A DNA stretch of 39,781 bases from a virus (IMGVR_UViG_3300044612_002254:1-39781), one strand, 5' to 3'. Counted from the first letter of the stretch, positions 28,277 to 38,898 are shown. Made by a program: numbers and translations. Notes: a model not told the origin generated them from the sequence alone.

Positions 28277-30735
28277 ATGATTTTTTAGATTGTTTAAAAG
28301 GCCAACTGCCTAACGACCTCTACAAACGGGCAGAAAGGGCTTATGAACAGAACCGTAAAGCCTTTGAATCCGAAATGGGATCAGAGGAAGCCAAAGTAAA
28401 GGCCACGCAGCGCACAACAGAGTTTTTTGACGAATATCTGAAAAAGCAAAAGAACAATCTCCTTACCACCGCACAGCGTTCTTTAGAGATGTGGGATGAG
28501 GTGAACCGTCTAAAGGGCAATAAAACATCCGATTGGGCCTATGCCAACGTCATTTTGGAAAGAATTGGGGACCAACAAGCCTACAATCGCGGCCTTGTTG
28601 CCAAAGTGATGAATGCGTTTATTGAGAAATACAAACCCCGTTTGGGTGTGTTTCGTCCTGCTGAAAACATATCCATGACAAAGCAAGTTTATCGGGAGAT
28701 GTTTTTAGAAAATACGGGCGATGTTGATGCTCATGGGTTTTACAAATCCTATAATGACACGCAAAATTATCTTATAGACCAACTTAATGCCCATGGGGCC
28801 TCTATCAACAAAAGGGCAAAACGCCAGCCAGGCCAGTTTCATGATAGTGAATTATTAAAATCTGTATCGCCTGAAGAATGGTGGAGCCGCATATTCCCTT
28901 TGTTGGATAGAACGGCAATGATTGATAAGAAAACGGGCGCACCTCTTGATGATGCAAACCTTAAAAGAATTTCTTTAAAAATATATGATGAAATTACAAC
29001 GGGTATTGGTGAAGGCAATCTTCTTCGTTTAAGCAGCGGCGATCCTGCTACGGTAAAACCCAAAAGCATTGTGGACCGATATTCTGATAAACGGTTTTTT
29101 GTCTTTAAAGATGCGGATTCATTCTTTGCCTATAACGATATGTTTGGCAGCGGAGACGAGGGCCTTTATAATTCCATGATTGATGAATTAGGCGGCATGG
29201 CAGAGGATTTGGCGGTGTTGCAAGTCATGGGTCCAAATCCCGAAGACGTGCACAAGTACATGATGAGCCGCATTTCTTTTGACCCAAGTAAAAGCAAAGA
29301 ATGGGATTTATACCGTGAAAAACAAACGGAAGGTGCGTTTAAATTGTTGACTGGCAAAGATTATGCGGTAGGAAATCCCCATTGGTCTATCAATACATAT
29401 TCGACAGGTCGCAATTTATTTACGGCAGCTAAATTAGGGTCTGCTGCTCTTCTTGCTTTATCGGATGTTATTTTTGCTGCAAACACATTAAAACTTAATG
29501 GGATGTCTGCTACAAAAGGATTTATTCGGTATTTTGGTGGTCTTAATCCATTAAAACAAAGCGACAGAACGCTTGCCGCAAATCTTGCTTTAGCGGGAGA
29601 TATTGTAACGGATGGATTTATTGCTGCCTCTCGATATGGTGAAATAGAAGCTATTGGAAAATCAAAAGCCGTGGAATTTTCACAAAAAACAGCATCGGCA
29701 ACAATTCATCTTTCGGGATTAAAAACACTAACAACGCACGCCAAAAAAATAACGGGGCTAGAGTTTTACGGGTATTTTGGGGCGCACATTAAAGCCCAAA
29801 CGCCATGGTCAGAATTAGACCGTGACTTATTAGAGGCTTTTAACCGATACAATATCACTCAAGACGATTGGGCAAAAACTCTTCAAACGGGCACACTATC
29901 ATTGGACGAGCAAGGCAACACAGCCTTTATGAACGTAACAGAATGGACAGATAAAGAGCTGGCTACAAAATATGGCACGTTTGCCGCAGAAATGATGCGA
30001 AAAGCAACCAACGAACCGTCCGTTATGTTACGCAGCGCAAGGACTGCATTTGGAGCCAATAAAAATTCTTTAAAACGTATGGCGGCTACAGATGCTTTTT
30101 TCTTAAAAAGTTTTGCTATTTCTGCTGCAATAAATCATGTCATACCAGCATTTAGTCGTGCTTTTAGACGCGGTGAATTTGGCAGCCTCGGCATCCTTGT
30201 TGTCGGCGGCACAATTATAGGAACCATAACTTCACAATTAAGAGAAGTCTTTAACCAAAAAGACATGAAACCTTGGGATGATTGGAGAACATGGGCAGGT
30301 GGTCTTATTTCAGCAGGTGGTTTGTCTATTATGGCAGATTTTTTATTTGGATCGTATGCAAGAAATGGACAAAAAATATCGGACCTTTTTGGCGGATGGT
30401 TAGGCAATACAGGACTTAGTATTTTTGATATTACAACTGGTGCTTTTGGAAAAACTTTGGACCCAGAAAAAGAAGCAAACTGGTTAAGAGATTTTTATAC
30501 TTACGCGCAAAATTTTATCCCCGCTAAAAACCTTTGGTATTCCAAAGCATTCACGGATCGCTTTATTTGGGATAACGTAGAAAGGGCTGTTGATCCAGAA
30601 TTTGATAAAAAATTTATAAGAGATGAAAGAAAACTTAAACGCCAAACAGGGCAAGGGTTTTGGTGGCCCAGAACATCCACATTGCCCACAAGAGAGCCTG
30701 TTGTAACCAAAGGAATACCCGATGTGGGCGGCTAG
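28273..30735 (+). CDS. Internal virion protein, large (gp16-like)
   Basis: A protein of 820 residues starting MNDFLDCLKGQLPNDLYKRA. A long helical N-terminal region is followed by hydrophobic segments around residues 390-405 (LGSAALLALSDVIFAAN), 635-660 (LGILVVGGTIIGTITSQL) and 680-695 (AGGLISAGGLSIMADFLFG), which fit channel-forming parts. It is likely ejected into the host to pull or guide DNA. No enzymatic motif recognised. Confidence 0.75.
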   Translation: MNDFLDCLKGQLPNDLYKRAERAYEQNRKAFESEMGSEEAKVKATQRTTEFFDEYLKKQKNNLLTTAQRSLEMWDEVNRLKGNKTSDWAYANVILERIGDQQAYNRGLVAKVMNAFIEKYKPRLGVFRPAENISMTKQVYREMFLENTGDVDAHGFYKSYNDTQNYLIDQLNAHGASINKRAKRQPGQFHDSELLKSVSPEEWWSRIFPLLDRTAMIDKKTGAPLDDANLKRISLKIYDEITTGIGEGNLLRLSSGDPATVKPKSIVDRYSDKRFFVFKDADSFFAYNDMFGSGDEGLYNSMIDELGGMAEDLAVLQVMGPNPEDVHKYMMSRISFDPSKSKEWDLYREKQTEGAFKLLTGKDYAVGNPHWSINTYSTGRNLFTAAKLGSAALLALSDVIFAANTLKLNGMSATKGFIRYFGGLNPLKQSDRTLAANLALAGDIVTDGFIAASRYGEIEAIGKSKAVEFSQKTASATIHLSGLKTLTTHAKKITGLEFYGYFGAHIKAQTPWSELDRDLLEAFNRYNITQDDWAKTLQTGTLSLDEQGNTAFMNVTEWTDKELATKYGTFAAEMMRKATNEPSVMLRSARTAFGANKNSLKRMAATDAFFLKSFAISAAINHVIPAFSRAFRRGEFGSLGILVVGGTIIGTITSQLREVFNQKDMKPWDDWRTWAGGLISAGGLSIMADFLFGSYARNGQKISDLFGGWLGNTGLSIFDITTGAFGKTLDPEKEANWLRDFYTYAQNFIPAKNLWYSKAFTDRFIWDNVERAVDPEFDKKFIRDERKLKRQTGQGFWWPRTSTLPTREPVVTKGIPDVGG

Positions 30736-31030
30736 ATTTTGGAGTAAACGGTTTTGGAGTGGCCGGTATTGGACACCCAGTGACACTGAGGAAGAAATTA
30801 TTTATGTTCATGTCTATCCCCCTATCAATGGGCAATTATTTGTTCCACCACCGCAAAAGACTTTTTTTATTCACAATTTGCCGTTAATAGGTAAAGTAAT
30901 TGTGAATACGCCTTTTAAAGCATTCTTTAGAAAAGAGTTTATCAATAAGGGACAAGTTCAATCTGAATTGAATGCCCGTACCCAAGTAGAAGGAATCAAA
31001 GGTTATGTCGGTAAAATCCCTACAAGTTGA
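30722..31030 (+). CDS. Tryptophan-rich small structural protein (102 aa)
   Basis: It starts MWAARFWSKRFWSGRYWTPS, with three repeats of an aromatic R(F/Y)W unit. Small proteins with such RFW.RRFW.RRYW starts are common before phage tail genes. The middle part is strand-like with PP motifs. It overlaps genes on both sides. Probably a minor tail component or assembly factor. Confidence 0.65.
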   Translation: MWAARFWSKRFWSGRYWTPSDTEEEIIYVHVYPPINGQLFVPPPQKTFFIHNLPLIGKVIVNTPFKAFFRKEFINKGQVQSELNARTQVEGIKGYVGKIPTS

Positions 31031-31409
31031 TTTTGGGTCGCCTGCCCCTATTCGCTTGGACTTCAATCTTGCCAGCGAGTTTCCAGGCAAATCTGCTTCA
31101 AACATTACAGAAGTGTATTGGTCTTTAAAACGTTCCGATAGAGATGCAGATAACAAGTATGTTTTAAAACAATTCACAACTGGCGGTGTGACCAAAGAGA
31201 ATATCACGGCTGAAAATGGGGAAAGCCTTGTAAGGTTTTCCGTGGTCCTTTTGCCGGCAAATTGGGCGAATTTATCGGTGGAAGAATACATCCTTGTAGT
31301 GGGATTTAAACTAGATAGCCAAGGACCAACGGAATTAAGTTACCTTTTGAAAGGAGATCAATACACCAAACTTCGTATTCTGTTTAGGCAGCGTGCGCTT
31401 ACCGCCTAA
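31005..31409 (+). CDS. Hypothetical tail-associated protein (134 aa)
   Basis: It starts MSVKSLQVDFGSPAPIRLDF, overlapping the previous gene by 26 bp. Strand-rich (LDFNLASEFPG, SVVLLPANWANLSVEEYILVVGF) like a small beta domain that links fibres to the tail. It ends in TAATG, coupled to the tail-spike gene. Family unknown. Confidence 0.65.
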   Translation: MSVKSLQVDFGSPAPIRLDFNLASEFPGKSASNITEVYWSLKRSDRDADNKYVLKQFTTGGVTKENITAENGESLVRFSVVLLPANWANLSVEEYILVVGFKLDSQGPTELSYLLKGDQYTKLRILFRQRALTA

Positions 31410-33505
31410 TGCCTATTATTGAAGTTCCTTTTAATGGATACTTTCAATCTAAGTTTGACACACTTGGGTTTCCGTTTAATATAGATTTACCTGAATTTGT
31501 TGCCAATTTTTTTAAGGAGCCTTTTTTGGCATTACCATTTATCACACGGCAAGATATAGGACTGGCAGGGGATGGTGTCACAGATGATTCGTTTCTTTTA
31601 AATAGAAAGATGCGGGAATTGTGGGATGATGGGCTAAGTGCTGTGTTCTGGCTAGACCCACAAGAGGGAAAATCATTCTATTTTAATGCCAGTGTGGACG
31701 TTCGCTCTAACCAATGGGTTATCTTTTCTAGCCGTTCAGAAAAAAACAATATCACTTTTGGTCCCAATGGAAGAATGCGGATTTTTGGCGGATTGGATGA
31801 AGACCCTGATGAAAACCTGCCTAAGTTAGGCGCAACGTCTACAGAAGGCAGCACAACGCTTTTTATGGGGCCTGAACCAGAAAGCAATGCCTCTTTATTT
31901 CAAGTGGGACAACGGATCATTATTCGTGGAAAAACGGATGCCAACGGCGTGGCTTTGCAAAAAGAAGACAATGTTGTAACGGCCATTAACACCAGCCTGA
32001 ACACCTTGACTGTTTTAAACCCTTTAGAGTTTACTTATTTGCCTGTGTATCCACCAGGGGACTTTGAGGCCAAGCAAGGGATACCCGATAGGTCGTTTGT
32101 CACGCGCTTAATCTCTTATGACCTGACGGCCAATACAACGGTCGGCAGCCCGATTATTTCTCTGGTATCTACAACAGGGTTGGCGGTTGGCGACTGGATG
32201 TATTTATTTGACGAAGGGGTGGCCAAAAATGTCGGAGGCACGTCTGGAAACTTTATTCGTCAAGAGGTGGGAAGAATTATTGCTATTAACGGTCTTAACG
32301 TTACTTTAAATCATGGTGTGTACCATCAATATCTTACCAGCAAAACAGCACGAGTTACCCGTTTGGATGCCGTAGGGAATGCTCGCATCACAAACGCTAG
32401 AGTATCATGGAACACGCCGTCATCGGAAAGAGATAATCATGCCTTTTTTGTGGGGTATGCTTATGATTCCATGATTGATAATTGCCATGTTTCTGATGAG
32501 GCAGGATTTGGAAACATTGGATCGTGTTTCCGTTTAGACATTGGTTATAATAACAAGATTCAAAATTGTTCTGGGCGGAATCCTTATCTTATCGGCCCTG
32601 GACTTGGGTATGGAGTTTCTATGTACGGTTCCACATCGTGCATTTCGGATAATTGCCACATGGACGGAATGCGTCATGGGTTTATTCTTTTTAAAGGAAC
32701 AGCGGGATGTTTGGTTACCAACACCACCATTGTTAATTCTACTATTTCAGACATTGATTTGCATGGGGCCAATGAAATTTACAATACGTTTCGTGGGTTC
32801 AAAATTGTTGCAGGACCTACAATTTCAGTTGATGCCAATGACAAAAGCGCAATTAAATTAGGAAATGAATTTCACTTAGCAGGGGCTTCCCACAACATTA
32901 TTGAAAACGGAGAAATTGATTTTTTTGATACTACCCATAATACCAATGGCATTGATATATTGCCTACCAGCAACTACAACATCGTTAAAAACGTCGTTAT
33001 TAAAAACGCTTCGACTGGCATTTTAATTATAGACCAAGATGACGATGCTTTGCCTGGAGACGCTAACTTAAAAGCAGAATTTAATAAAATTGAAAACGTG
33101 GATATTTATAATGCGTCCGACCGTGCTATGAGATTGCGCGGCAATGCTAATGGTTCAACAACCCGCATCATCAAAGATTTGGAGTTAATCAATATCAAAA
33201 TGTATGGATGCACGCGCCACATTGACCTTGTGCAAGCGGAAAACGTGTTGATTAAGGATTGCCAAGTGATACGTCCAGGGGACACGACAACTTATCCTTT
33301 TTGTGTAGATGCTACTAATGTGTTGGGGTTGAGAGTTTCTCAGAATTATTTTGAAAAAACGCAACGCGCTGTGAGGATTCAGGATTGCCCATCGGCCAGA
33401 ATTATTGATAATACGTTTGTGGATTTAATAAGCGTGTCTTCGGCAATTAATGACGTTTCGGGCAATACAAGTGCAACGCTAACTCCTAATACGGATATTC
33501 CTTAA
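31409..33505 (+). CDS. Tail spike with right-handed beta-helix (pectate-lyase fold)
   Basis: A protein of 698 residues. The N-terminal FITRQDIGLAGDGVTDDSFL (about 45-63) is the Pectate_lyase_3 signature. The long body carries regular coils (NKIQNCSGRNP, SDNCHMDGMRHG, NTTIVNSTISDIDLHGANE, and so on), as in trimeric tail spikes. It probably binds and may cut a host surface polysaccharide. The catalytic residues cannot be named from sequence alone. Confidence 0.88.
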   Translation: MPIIEVPFNGYFQSKFDTLGFPFNIDLPEFVANFFKEPFLALPFITRQDIGLAGDGVTDDSFLLNRKMRELWDDGLSAVFWLDPQEGKSFYFNASVDVRSNQWVIFSSRSEKNNITFGPNGRMRIFGGLDEDPDENLPKLGATSTEGSTTLFMGPEPESNASLFQVGQRIIIRGKTDANGVALQKEDNVVTAINTSLNTLTVLNPLEFTYLPVYPPGDFEAKQGIPDRSFVTRLISYDLTANTTVGSPIISLVSTTGLAVGDWMYLFDEGVAKNVGGTSGNFIRQEVGRIIAINGLNVTLNHGVYHQYLTSKTARVTRLDAVGNARITNARVSWNTPSSERDNHAFFVGYAYDSMIDNCHVSDEAGFGNIGSCFRLDIGYNNKIQNCSGRNPYLIGPGLGYGVSMYGSTSCISDNCHMDGMRHGFILFKGTAGCLVTNTTIVNSTISDIDLHGANEIYNTFRGFKIVAGPTISVDANDKSAIKLGNEFHLAGASHNIIENGEIDFFDTTHNTNGIDILPTSNYNIVKNVVIKNASTGILIIDQDDDALPGDANLKAEFNKIENVDIYNASDRAMRLRGNANGSTTRIIKDLELINIKMYGCTRHIDLVQAENVLIKDCQVIRPGDTTTYPFCVDATNVLGLRVSQNYFEKTQRAVRIQDCPSARIIDNTFVDLISVSSAINDVSGNTSATLTPNTDIP

Positions 33506-36500
33506 TGGCCAATCAGATTATCACAACGGGAACTCCTGCATCGCCGATCAATTACGATGATGCGTCGATTTCTGGTTTGCTGAACGGGGAGCTTATTACG
33601 ATTAACGGCGGCGCGTTAAGGATTGATTCTGACGTTCGCTGGAATCAACAGGCGGCGGTTTTGGGAAACATTACTGTTTCATCGACTCTTGGCGGTAGTG
33701 TTGCTATTGATGGAACGGCAATTTGGGAAGTGCCTTTTTCTGCGTCTACTGGAAACGTTCCTACGCAAACGGCTCTTGGTTCAAATGGTGTTACGGGTGG
33801 AACAAGTGGCGCAACAGGTGAATTGACTCGCGTTTGGGCAACTGGATCATTTAATCCTGCTGCGGCGGGTGGTGCTATGCCTGCAACGGGTTTTATCAAA
33901 CTACGATCTAAGACTGGCAACTTCCAAGCGGGTGAAACCATTACACTGACGGGTGGGGCCACGATTGTTGCCGCCAATGCGGGTAAACGGAGCTGGATTC
34001 ATGTTGTTGGTGAGGCGATTAAAGTTTTGCTTATGCCGCGCTTGGCAAATGTGCCAATCACGGGCGACTGGTACACCTTAGGCGCAACTAATGGCACAGA
34101 TAACCAAACAATCCAGATGCCTGTGCGGGATGAATTTCCGGCCGTGCAGATTGAGACATCGCCAGGGTCGGGTGTTTATGAATGGTGGGCCAATGCGGCA
34201 GACGCTTGGAACGGCTGGTATCCAAATAATGATAACTGGACTCTGACAAACGCAACCATTACGCGAAATGCAGTGGCAGGGCCGGCTAACTATCCGGCAA
34301 GCGACAGATTGCGAGAAACAACCGCAAACGGCAATCATTTTGTCAGCGGAATAAACTTGAGCGCCACGCAGATGGACACAGGATCGTACACGCATTCGGC
34401 CATTGTCAAATCTGATGGACGGCAATGGTGCGTAGTGCAAATTTCTACTAATGGCGGTACTGACCGTTATGGCGCACTTGTGGATCTTTCCGCTGGTACG
34501 ATTATTGCCAATCCTAGTGTCGGTAGCCCAACGGGCGTTTCATCATCAATTACTTCTCTTGGCGGTGATTATTATCAAGTTAATGTAACCCTTACCCATG
34601 CCACTGGTGATCTGAGAAGTTTTGTGGCAATTTCCGATTCGGCAACTCCAACCTATACGACTGGCTTGCCCACGTATATCGGTAACACGGCGCAGGGTAT
34701 TATCCTTGGGTTTTCGACTCTTAAGCAGGCTACGCATGCTTTTATTGCGACAGATGCTCGTGGCAAGTTTTTTTACTCGGACCCTTTTGCTGGGACCATC
34801 ACCCTTGCCAAACGCGGGGCAAACAACGCGGGATTAAAACCTGCAAGCGGGTGCGCTATTCGCATTCCAAATATTATCCTTGGATCATCATCGGCGGGCG
34901 ATTACACAGCACAACATTTGTCTTACACAACCGGATCAAACTCTGGGACTTCACGTTACGCCTTTGGAATAACAAACGCTGTTATAGATTTTGATAAAAT
35001 TTCTTGTAATTGGTCACTTAACGGCAATGCCCCGACTTCGTGGAAGATTCAAAATTCAGGTTGGAGCCTTGTGGCATCTTTGCTCAATTTTAACTCGGAA
35101 ATCAGAAACGTCTGCATCGCTCCGACGCTTTACACAAGACTGATAGCTAGTGGTGCATATTCCCATCAGAACGCCGCTAATGCATATATGTACGACAGTC
35201 GTATTGTGTCTCGTGGGCAAGGAATTGCAGCTTATACCGCTACTGCATGTGCCAATATCAACGCATACCGCACCAGTTTTGAGTCTATAGGTCCCAATCA
35301 AGGCAAGGCAGTTCGCAGCCCATTTCATGGAATCTCCGCGCAAGTGACATCCTCGGGCGGAGAGTTTGTGGATTGCAAATTTATCGGTGGTCAATCAACA
35401 TTTAACGCGCAAAACTTCCTTGTGCAAAACCCGACCTATTGCGATTATATGATTGGTACAACTACGGCTACAGCTTCAACGGCATTTGGGGTTCAAGGGA
35501 CAAACATCACAGTTGAAAACATACTTGCGTTTCCGGGGGTGGCAAACAACCATCCTTTTTCGCAATACGTGCTTGCGACCGGATTTATTGCCAACCTTGT
35601 CCTAAAGAATATTGGAAGCCCGACATCCCCGCTCGACCTTGGCACTGTAAATCCATGCGGATATGTGCTTGCGCAGCTTCCAGCGGGAACGACAGCCGAA
35701 TTGCGGCGGGTCTACACAATAAATCCCCGCCTTGGTGTAGTTTTAACAGCCGTTGCCAACCCTGTTTTGAATCTGTTTGATGTCTGGGGTGATGGAGCAA
35801 CTCCGCAAACCATGGCAACGGCTAACATCAACTCTCGTGGCGGTCGGTGGACAAACCAACGCGGGGCAAATGCTACGTGTACTGGATCACACTGGGATGA
35901 TGCTTATAACTCGACGACTACGGGTAGGATAACGATTAGTGCCAACGAACCATCTGTTGCTTCAGCGGCTCAGTGTTCTTTTACGCTTGGGCAAGGATCA
36001 GGTTTTAACGGTAATGGTTCTGTAGTGCTTTCACGATTGACCGACGTGGTGACTTGGACGACCCCTTATAAAATGTACGGCCACAATGCTTTTGCAGGTG
36101 GTTGCGCGGTTTTGGGCACTGATTGCCAAAATTTGATCTTCGAGTACAAGATCGACACCGGATCGGGCTTTGGTGGATCGTGGGCTTTTTTGGCAAACAC
36201 CGTGCGTCGCGCAAGTGGCGGAATAAGCGGAACTAACCTTGTCACGGTTACAACAGCCGATAGAACCGCTTTAACGCGCCAGCCCCAAGTTGGGGATTTT
36301 GTGCAAACGGGTTCTTTCAGGTTGCCCGCAAATACGACCGTTACAGCCATAGTTGGTGATCTTGTTACGTGTTCTAACAATTTTACGTCCAGCCTTGGAA
36401 CCAACGAGTTTGTTACCTTTTCGCCGGTCAACGTGGCGGTAACGGCGGCAAACGGGTATTCTTTGCAAGTGCGCACGTATCCGACCGTAGCGGCAACCAC

Positions 36501-36831
36501 AACGCTGCTAACGGCGTTTTCAATGTCAATTCAGACGGATGCAACAAATCAACAAATTCAACACCCTTTGCTAGGGTCTTTGGTCAACATCACCAACCTT
36601 GTGCCTCAGTCACGGGTCAAAGTGACGCGGGTGGACACAGGGGCATTGTTACAACAGGCATCTTGCGGCGCGGGCACAACACTCAACTTTGATTTTCAAT
36701 ACACAGGGTCTGTTGCCATAGAGGCAAGAAATGCCAGTGGCAACCCTGCTTATAAACCATGGCTTACCCAAGTTTCCATTTCACCAACGGCAACGACAAA
36801 CGTTGTTGCCCTTCAAGAATCCGATCAATAA
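33505..36831 (+). CDS. Large tail fibre/adhesin (1108 aa)
   Basis: It starts MANQIITTGTPASPINYDDA, coupled by TAATG to the spike. Strand-rich and rich in T, G, A and N. Residues about 245-410 (NDNWTLTNATITRNAVAGPA..., then GDYYQVNVTLTHATGDLRSF) read like a carbohydrate-binding jelly-roll module found in many phage fibres. The rest contains beta-helix-like coils (KISCNWSLNG, YMYDSRIVSRGQ) and Ig-like ends. It probably recognises a surface glycan. Its base usage looks more GC-rich than the core genes, which suggests recent exchange. Confidence 0.75.
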   Translation: MANQIITTGTPASPINYDDASISGLLNGELITINGGALRIDSDVRWNQQAAVLGNITVSSTLGGSVAIDGTAIWEVPFSASTGNVPTQTALGSNGVTGGTSGATGELTRVWATGSFNPAAAGGAMPATGFIKLRSKTGNFQAGETITLTGGATIVAANAGKRSWIHVVGEAIKVLLMPRLANVPITGDWYTLGATNGTDNQTIQMPVRDEFPAVQIETSPGSGVYEWWANAADAWNGWYPNNDNWTLTNATITRNAVAGPANYPASDRLRETTANGNHFVSGINLSATQMDTGSYTHSAIVKSDGRQWCVVQISTNGGTDRYGALVDLSAGTIIANPSVGSPTGVSSSITSLGGDYYQVNVTLTHATGDLRSFVAISDSATPTYTTGLPTYIGNTAQGIILGFSTLKQATHAFIATDARGKFFYSDPFAGTITLAKRGANNAGLKPASGCAIRIPNIILGSSSAGDYTAQHLSYTTGSNSGTSRYAFGITNAVIDFDKISCNWSLNGNAPTSWKIQNSGWSLVASLLNFNSEIRNVCIAPTLYTRLIASGAYSHQNAANAYMYDSRIVSRGQGIAAYTATACANINAYRTSFESIGPNQGKAVRSPFHGISAQVTSSGGEFVDCKFIGGQSTFNAQNFLVQNPTYCDYMIGTTTATASTAFGVQGTNITVENILAFPGVANNHPFSQYVLATGFIANLVLKNIGSPTSPLDLGTVNPCGYVLAQLPAGTTAELRRVYTINPRLGVVLTAVANPVLNLFDVWGDGATPQTMATANINSRGGRWTNQRGANATCTGSHWDDAYNSTTTGRITISANEPSVASAAQCSFTLGQGSGFNGNGSVVLSRLTDVVTWTTPYKMYGHNAFAGGCAVLGTDCQNLIFEYKIDTGSGFGGSWAFLANTVRRASGGISGTNLVTVTTADRTALTRQPQVGDFVQTGSFRLPANTTVTAIVGDLVTCSNNFTSSLGTNEFVTFSPVNVAVTAANGYSLQVRTYPTVAATTTLLTAFSMSIQTDATNQQIQHPLLGSLVNITNLVPQSRVKVTRVDTGALLQQASCGAGTTLNFDFQYTGSVAIEARNASGNPAYKPWLTQVSISPTATTNVVALQESDQ

Positions 36832-36843
36832 AGGACTATAATT

Positions 36844-38286
36844 ATGGCTATTCAGGACGATTTCCAAATTAGTGCCACAGGTGACATTCGTCGCCAAGCT
36901 GGGGCCAGCACAACCGTTTATTCAGTTTTGGCTTTACACGCGTGGCTTCAGGATTTAGCGGATGATTCATCTGCTACTGGCAATGACCTTGTGGATATTT
37001 TAGCCCCTAACCCATCACGTTTGGATGGTCCTCGGGATGCGGCTGTTGCGTCACGTCTTAACCTTTTGACCAGTGGTTCCATTATATTCAATTTGGATGA
37101 TACGGCGGCGCAATTTGTAAATTTTGGCTCTATTAAGCAAGACAGTGCAAACGTTCAATACTCTGGCCTAAAAACCATCGGTGGTATTGTTGCGGCATCG
37201 CCTGTTTATGTTGTGCAAAACGGATCAAAACTTACCACCTTTTGGTCTAACGGTCACATTCAGATTTTGGTAAAGGTGCGTACAGGTGGCACCCTGATTA
37301 ATTCAGGAAACGTGACGGCGTTTTCAAGAAAATGGGGACAATCGTACTCTCACTTTGACGTAAACCTTGCGGCGGGTGGTGAAAGCAATGCGGCTTTGTC
37401 AACGTCCCTTGATTCCAACATTGTGCTTTCTGAGGCCAGCGCGGCGGCTTTATCCAGCAAGGTCACGGTAACGTTTGGAGATACCAACCAAGATTTAGCT
37501 AACGGAAATGGATCAAAGCTCTATAAAGGCACCATTGCTTTAACCAGTTCCTGTACACTGCAAGAGGCGTATCAGTATTTGCAATACTTAACCAGAGAAA
37601 GCAGCGCAGCCACGCTTAACAGTATCCCAGGGTGGAGGTATAGGCTTTTAAATGCAGCTTACACGGAAATTCCTTCTGCCCCTTTCGGAACCTTCGCGGG
37701 GGGTACATTCTTTGTGGCTCAAGGGTGGTGGTTAACGGGTGTCTTGCCTGCGGAAAGTACCAAGTATCAGTTGATTGCCCATGATGGCACAACGCAGGTA
37801 CCGCCAACGCTTATTGGTGTTACTGTTGGAAACTTGGTGTCAGGGGATCGTGTTTTGGTGGCGCGTGATAATGGATCAGGGGCCTTATTAAAAGATGAAT
37901 ACACCCCCGTGGCGGCCAGTTCAGGGGCAACGTCATTGCAGGTGGTGGAAAGCATTAAAACCGATACCCCAGCCAGCGGCGTGATTCGCATTAAAAACCT
38001 TCGTTACACCTACACTGCCTTTAATGCGGGCACCAAAACCTTTACGGGTCTTTCGCCTGCTTTAGCCAGTAACATTGTCACGGCGGATGATGTGTTTGTG
38101 CCTTATATTGACAGGGCTGCAACGGGATCATCGGAAAGCGTGACGTTTATTTATGCCTCTAACTTTAATGCTCGCGTGGATGTACGAAATGGAAGTGGCG
38201 CATCACCGATTGTGCCTTTTTCTACCACGTTATCTGTGACCAACGCTGGGGCAAGTGTGAACGCAAGCCGAAACAGTGACGTGTAA
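36844..38286 (+). CDS. Structural tail-region protein (480 aa)
   Basis: It starts MAIQDDFQISATGDIRRQAG. The N-terminus (STTVYSVLALHAWLQDLADD) and the regular strand pattern are those of a protein type often encoded next to large fibres in podo- and siphoviruses. Probably a virion adhesin or fibre base. No enzymatic motif. Composition is similar to the fibre gene before it. Confidence 0.7.
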   Translation: MAIQDDFQISATGDIRRQAGASTTVYSVLALHAWLQDLADDSSATGNDLVDILAPNPSRLDGPRDAAVASRLNLLTSGSIIFNLDDTAAQFVNFGSIKQDSANVQYSGLKTIGGIVAASPVYVVQNGSKLTTFWSNGHIQILVKVRTGGTLINSGNVTAFSRKWGQSYSHFDVNLAAGGESNAALSTSLDSNIVLSEASAAALSSKVTVTFGDTNQDLANGNGSKLYKGTIALTSSCTLQEAYQYLQYLTRESSAATLNSIPGWRYRLLNAAYTEIPSAPFGTFAGGTFFVAQGWWLTGVLPAESTKYQLIAHDGTTQVPPTLIGVTVGNLVSGDRVLVARDNGSGALLKDEYTPVAASSGATSLQVVESIKTDTPASGVIRIKNLRYTYTAFNAGTKTFTGLSPALASNIVTADDVFVPYIDRAATGSSESVTFIYASNFNARVDVRNGSGASPIVPFSTTLSVTNAGASVNASRNSDV

Positions 38287-38289
38287 TCC

Positions 38290-38898
38290 ATGACCTATTA
38301 TGTGTCTCCGTTTACCTTTGATTTTGCCACATCAAAAATTGATGTTGACGTGGGATCGGTAAACATTGATTGCATTCTTTTGTATGATGCTATAAAAGAA
38401 GCTCAAGCCACAGAAGAGGGTATTCTTTATGAAAGAATTGGATCAGGTTCCGGACTTAATGTGCTCGGACCCGGGGTGCAAGTCGGTATCACCGTCGAAC
38501 TATTGGGGTCTTGGCAACTTCGGTTCCCAGCAGGAAACTACGTCGCCCGAGTCTCAGGAGGAAACCTTATCGGGGGACCAAGCGGAGACCCCATCGCATA
38601 CACCGCCGGAGTCCAAACCCTCTTAATCCAATCGGCGGCCTCCACAATCGTAACAGAAGGTGGCTCTGTCCCCACAGCAGCGCAAAACGCGGATGCTGTT
38701 TGGAATTACGCAATGGAAAACGCCATCACATCAAGTCAAATGCTCAAAGGTGTGGCAAGAACGCAACTGGCCAAAGTCAACGTCAACGAAACAACAGGTG
38801 ATGTGACAATTTATAAACTAGACGGTACAACCGTATTTGCACAAGCCTCAACGTCTCCCACAGGTGATAGAAATGCCCCAACCGTAGACTGGAATTAA
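38290..38898 (+). CDS. Tail-associated protein (202 aa)
   Basis: It starts MTYYVSPFTFDFATSKIDVD. The middle part (GVQVGITVELLGSWQLRFPA, then NYVARVSGGNLIGGP, then VTEGGSVPTAAQNADAVWNY) is a pattern common in small phage tail proteins next to fibres. Likely a beta-sandwich in the tail tip. Last sizeable gene of the virion operon. Confidence 0.75.
   Translation: MTYYVSPFTFDFATSKIDVDVGSVNIDCILLYDAIKEAQATEEGILYERIGSGSGLNVLGPGVQVGITVELLGSWQLRFPAGNYVARVSGGNLIGGPSGDPIAYTAGVQTLLIQSAASTIVTEGGSVPTAAQNADAVWNYAMENAITSSQMLKGVARTQLAKVNVNETTGDVTIYKLDGTTVFAQASTSPTGDRNAPTVDWN

Noticed and set aside
17244-38898. Many open frames on the minus strand opposite the virion genes
   Set aside because: They lack ribosome sites, overlap strong genes completely and show no recognisable domains; they are shadows of the codon bias of the plus strand.
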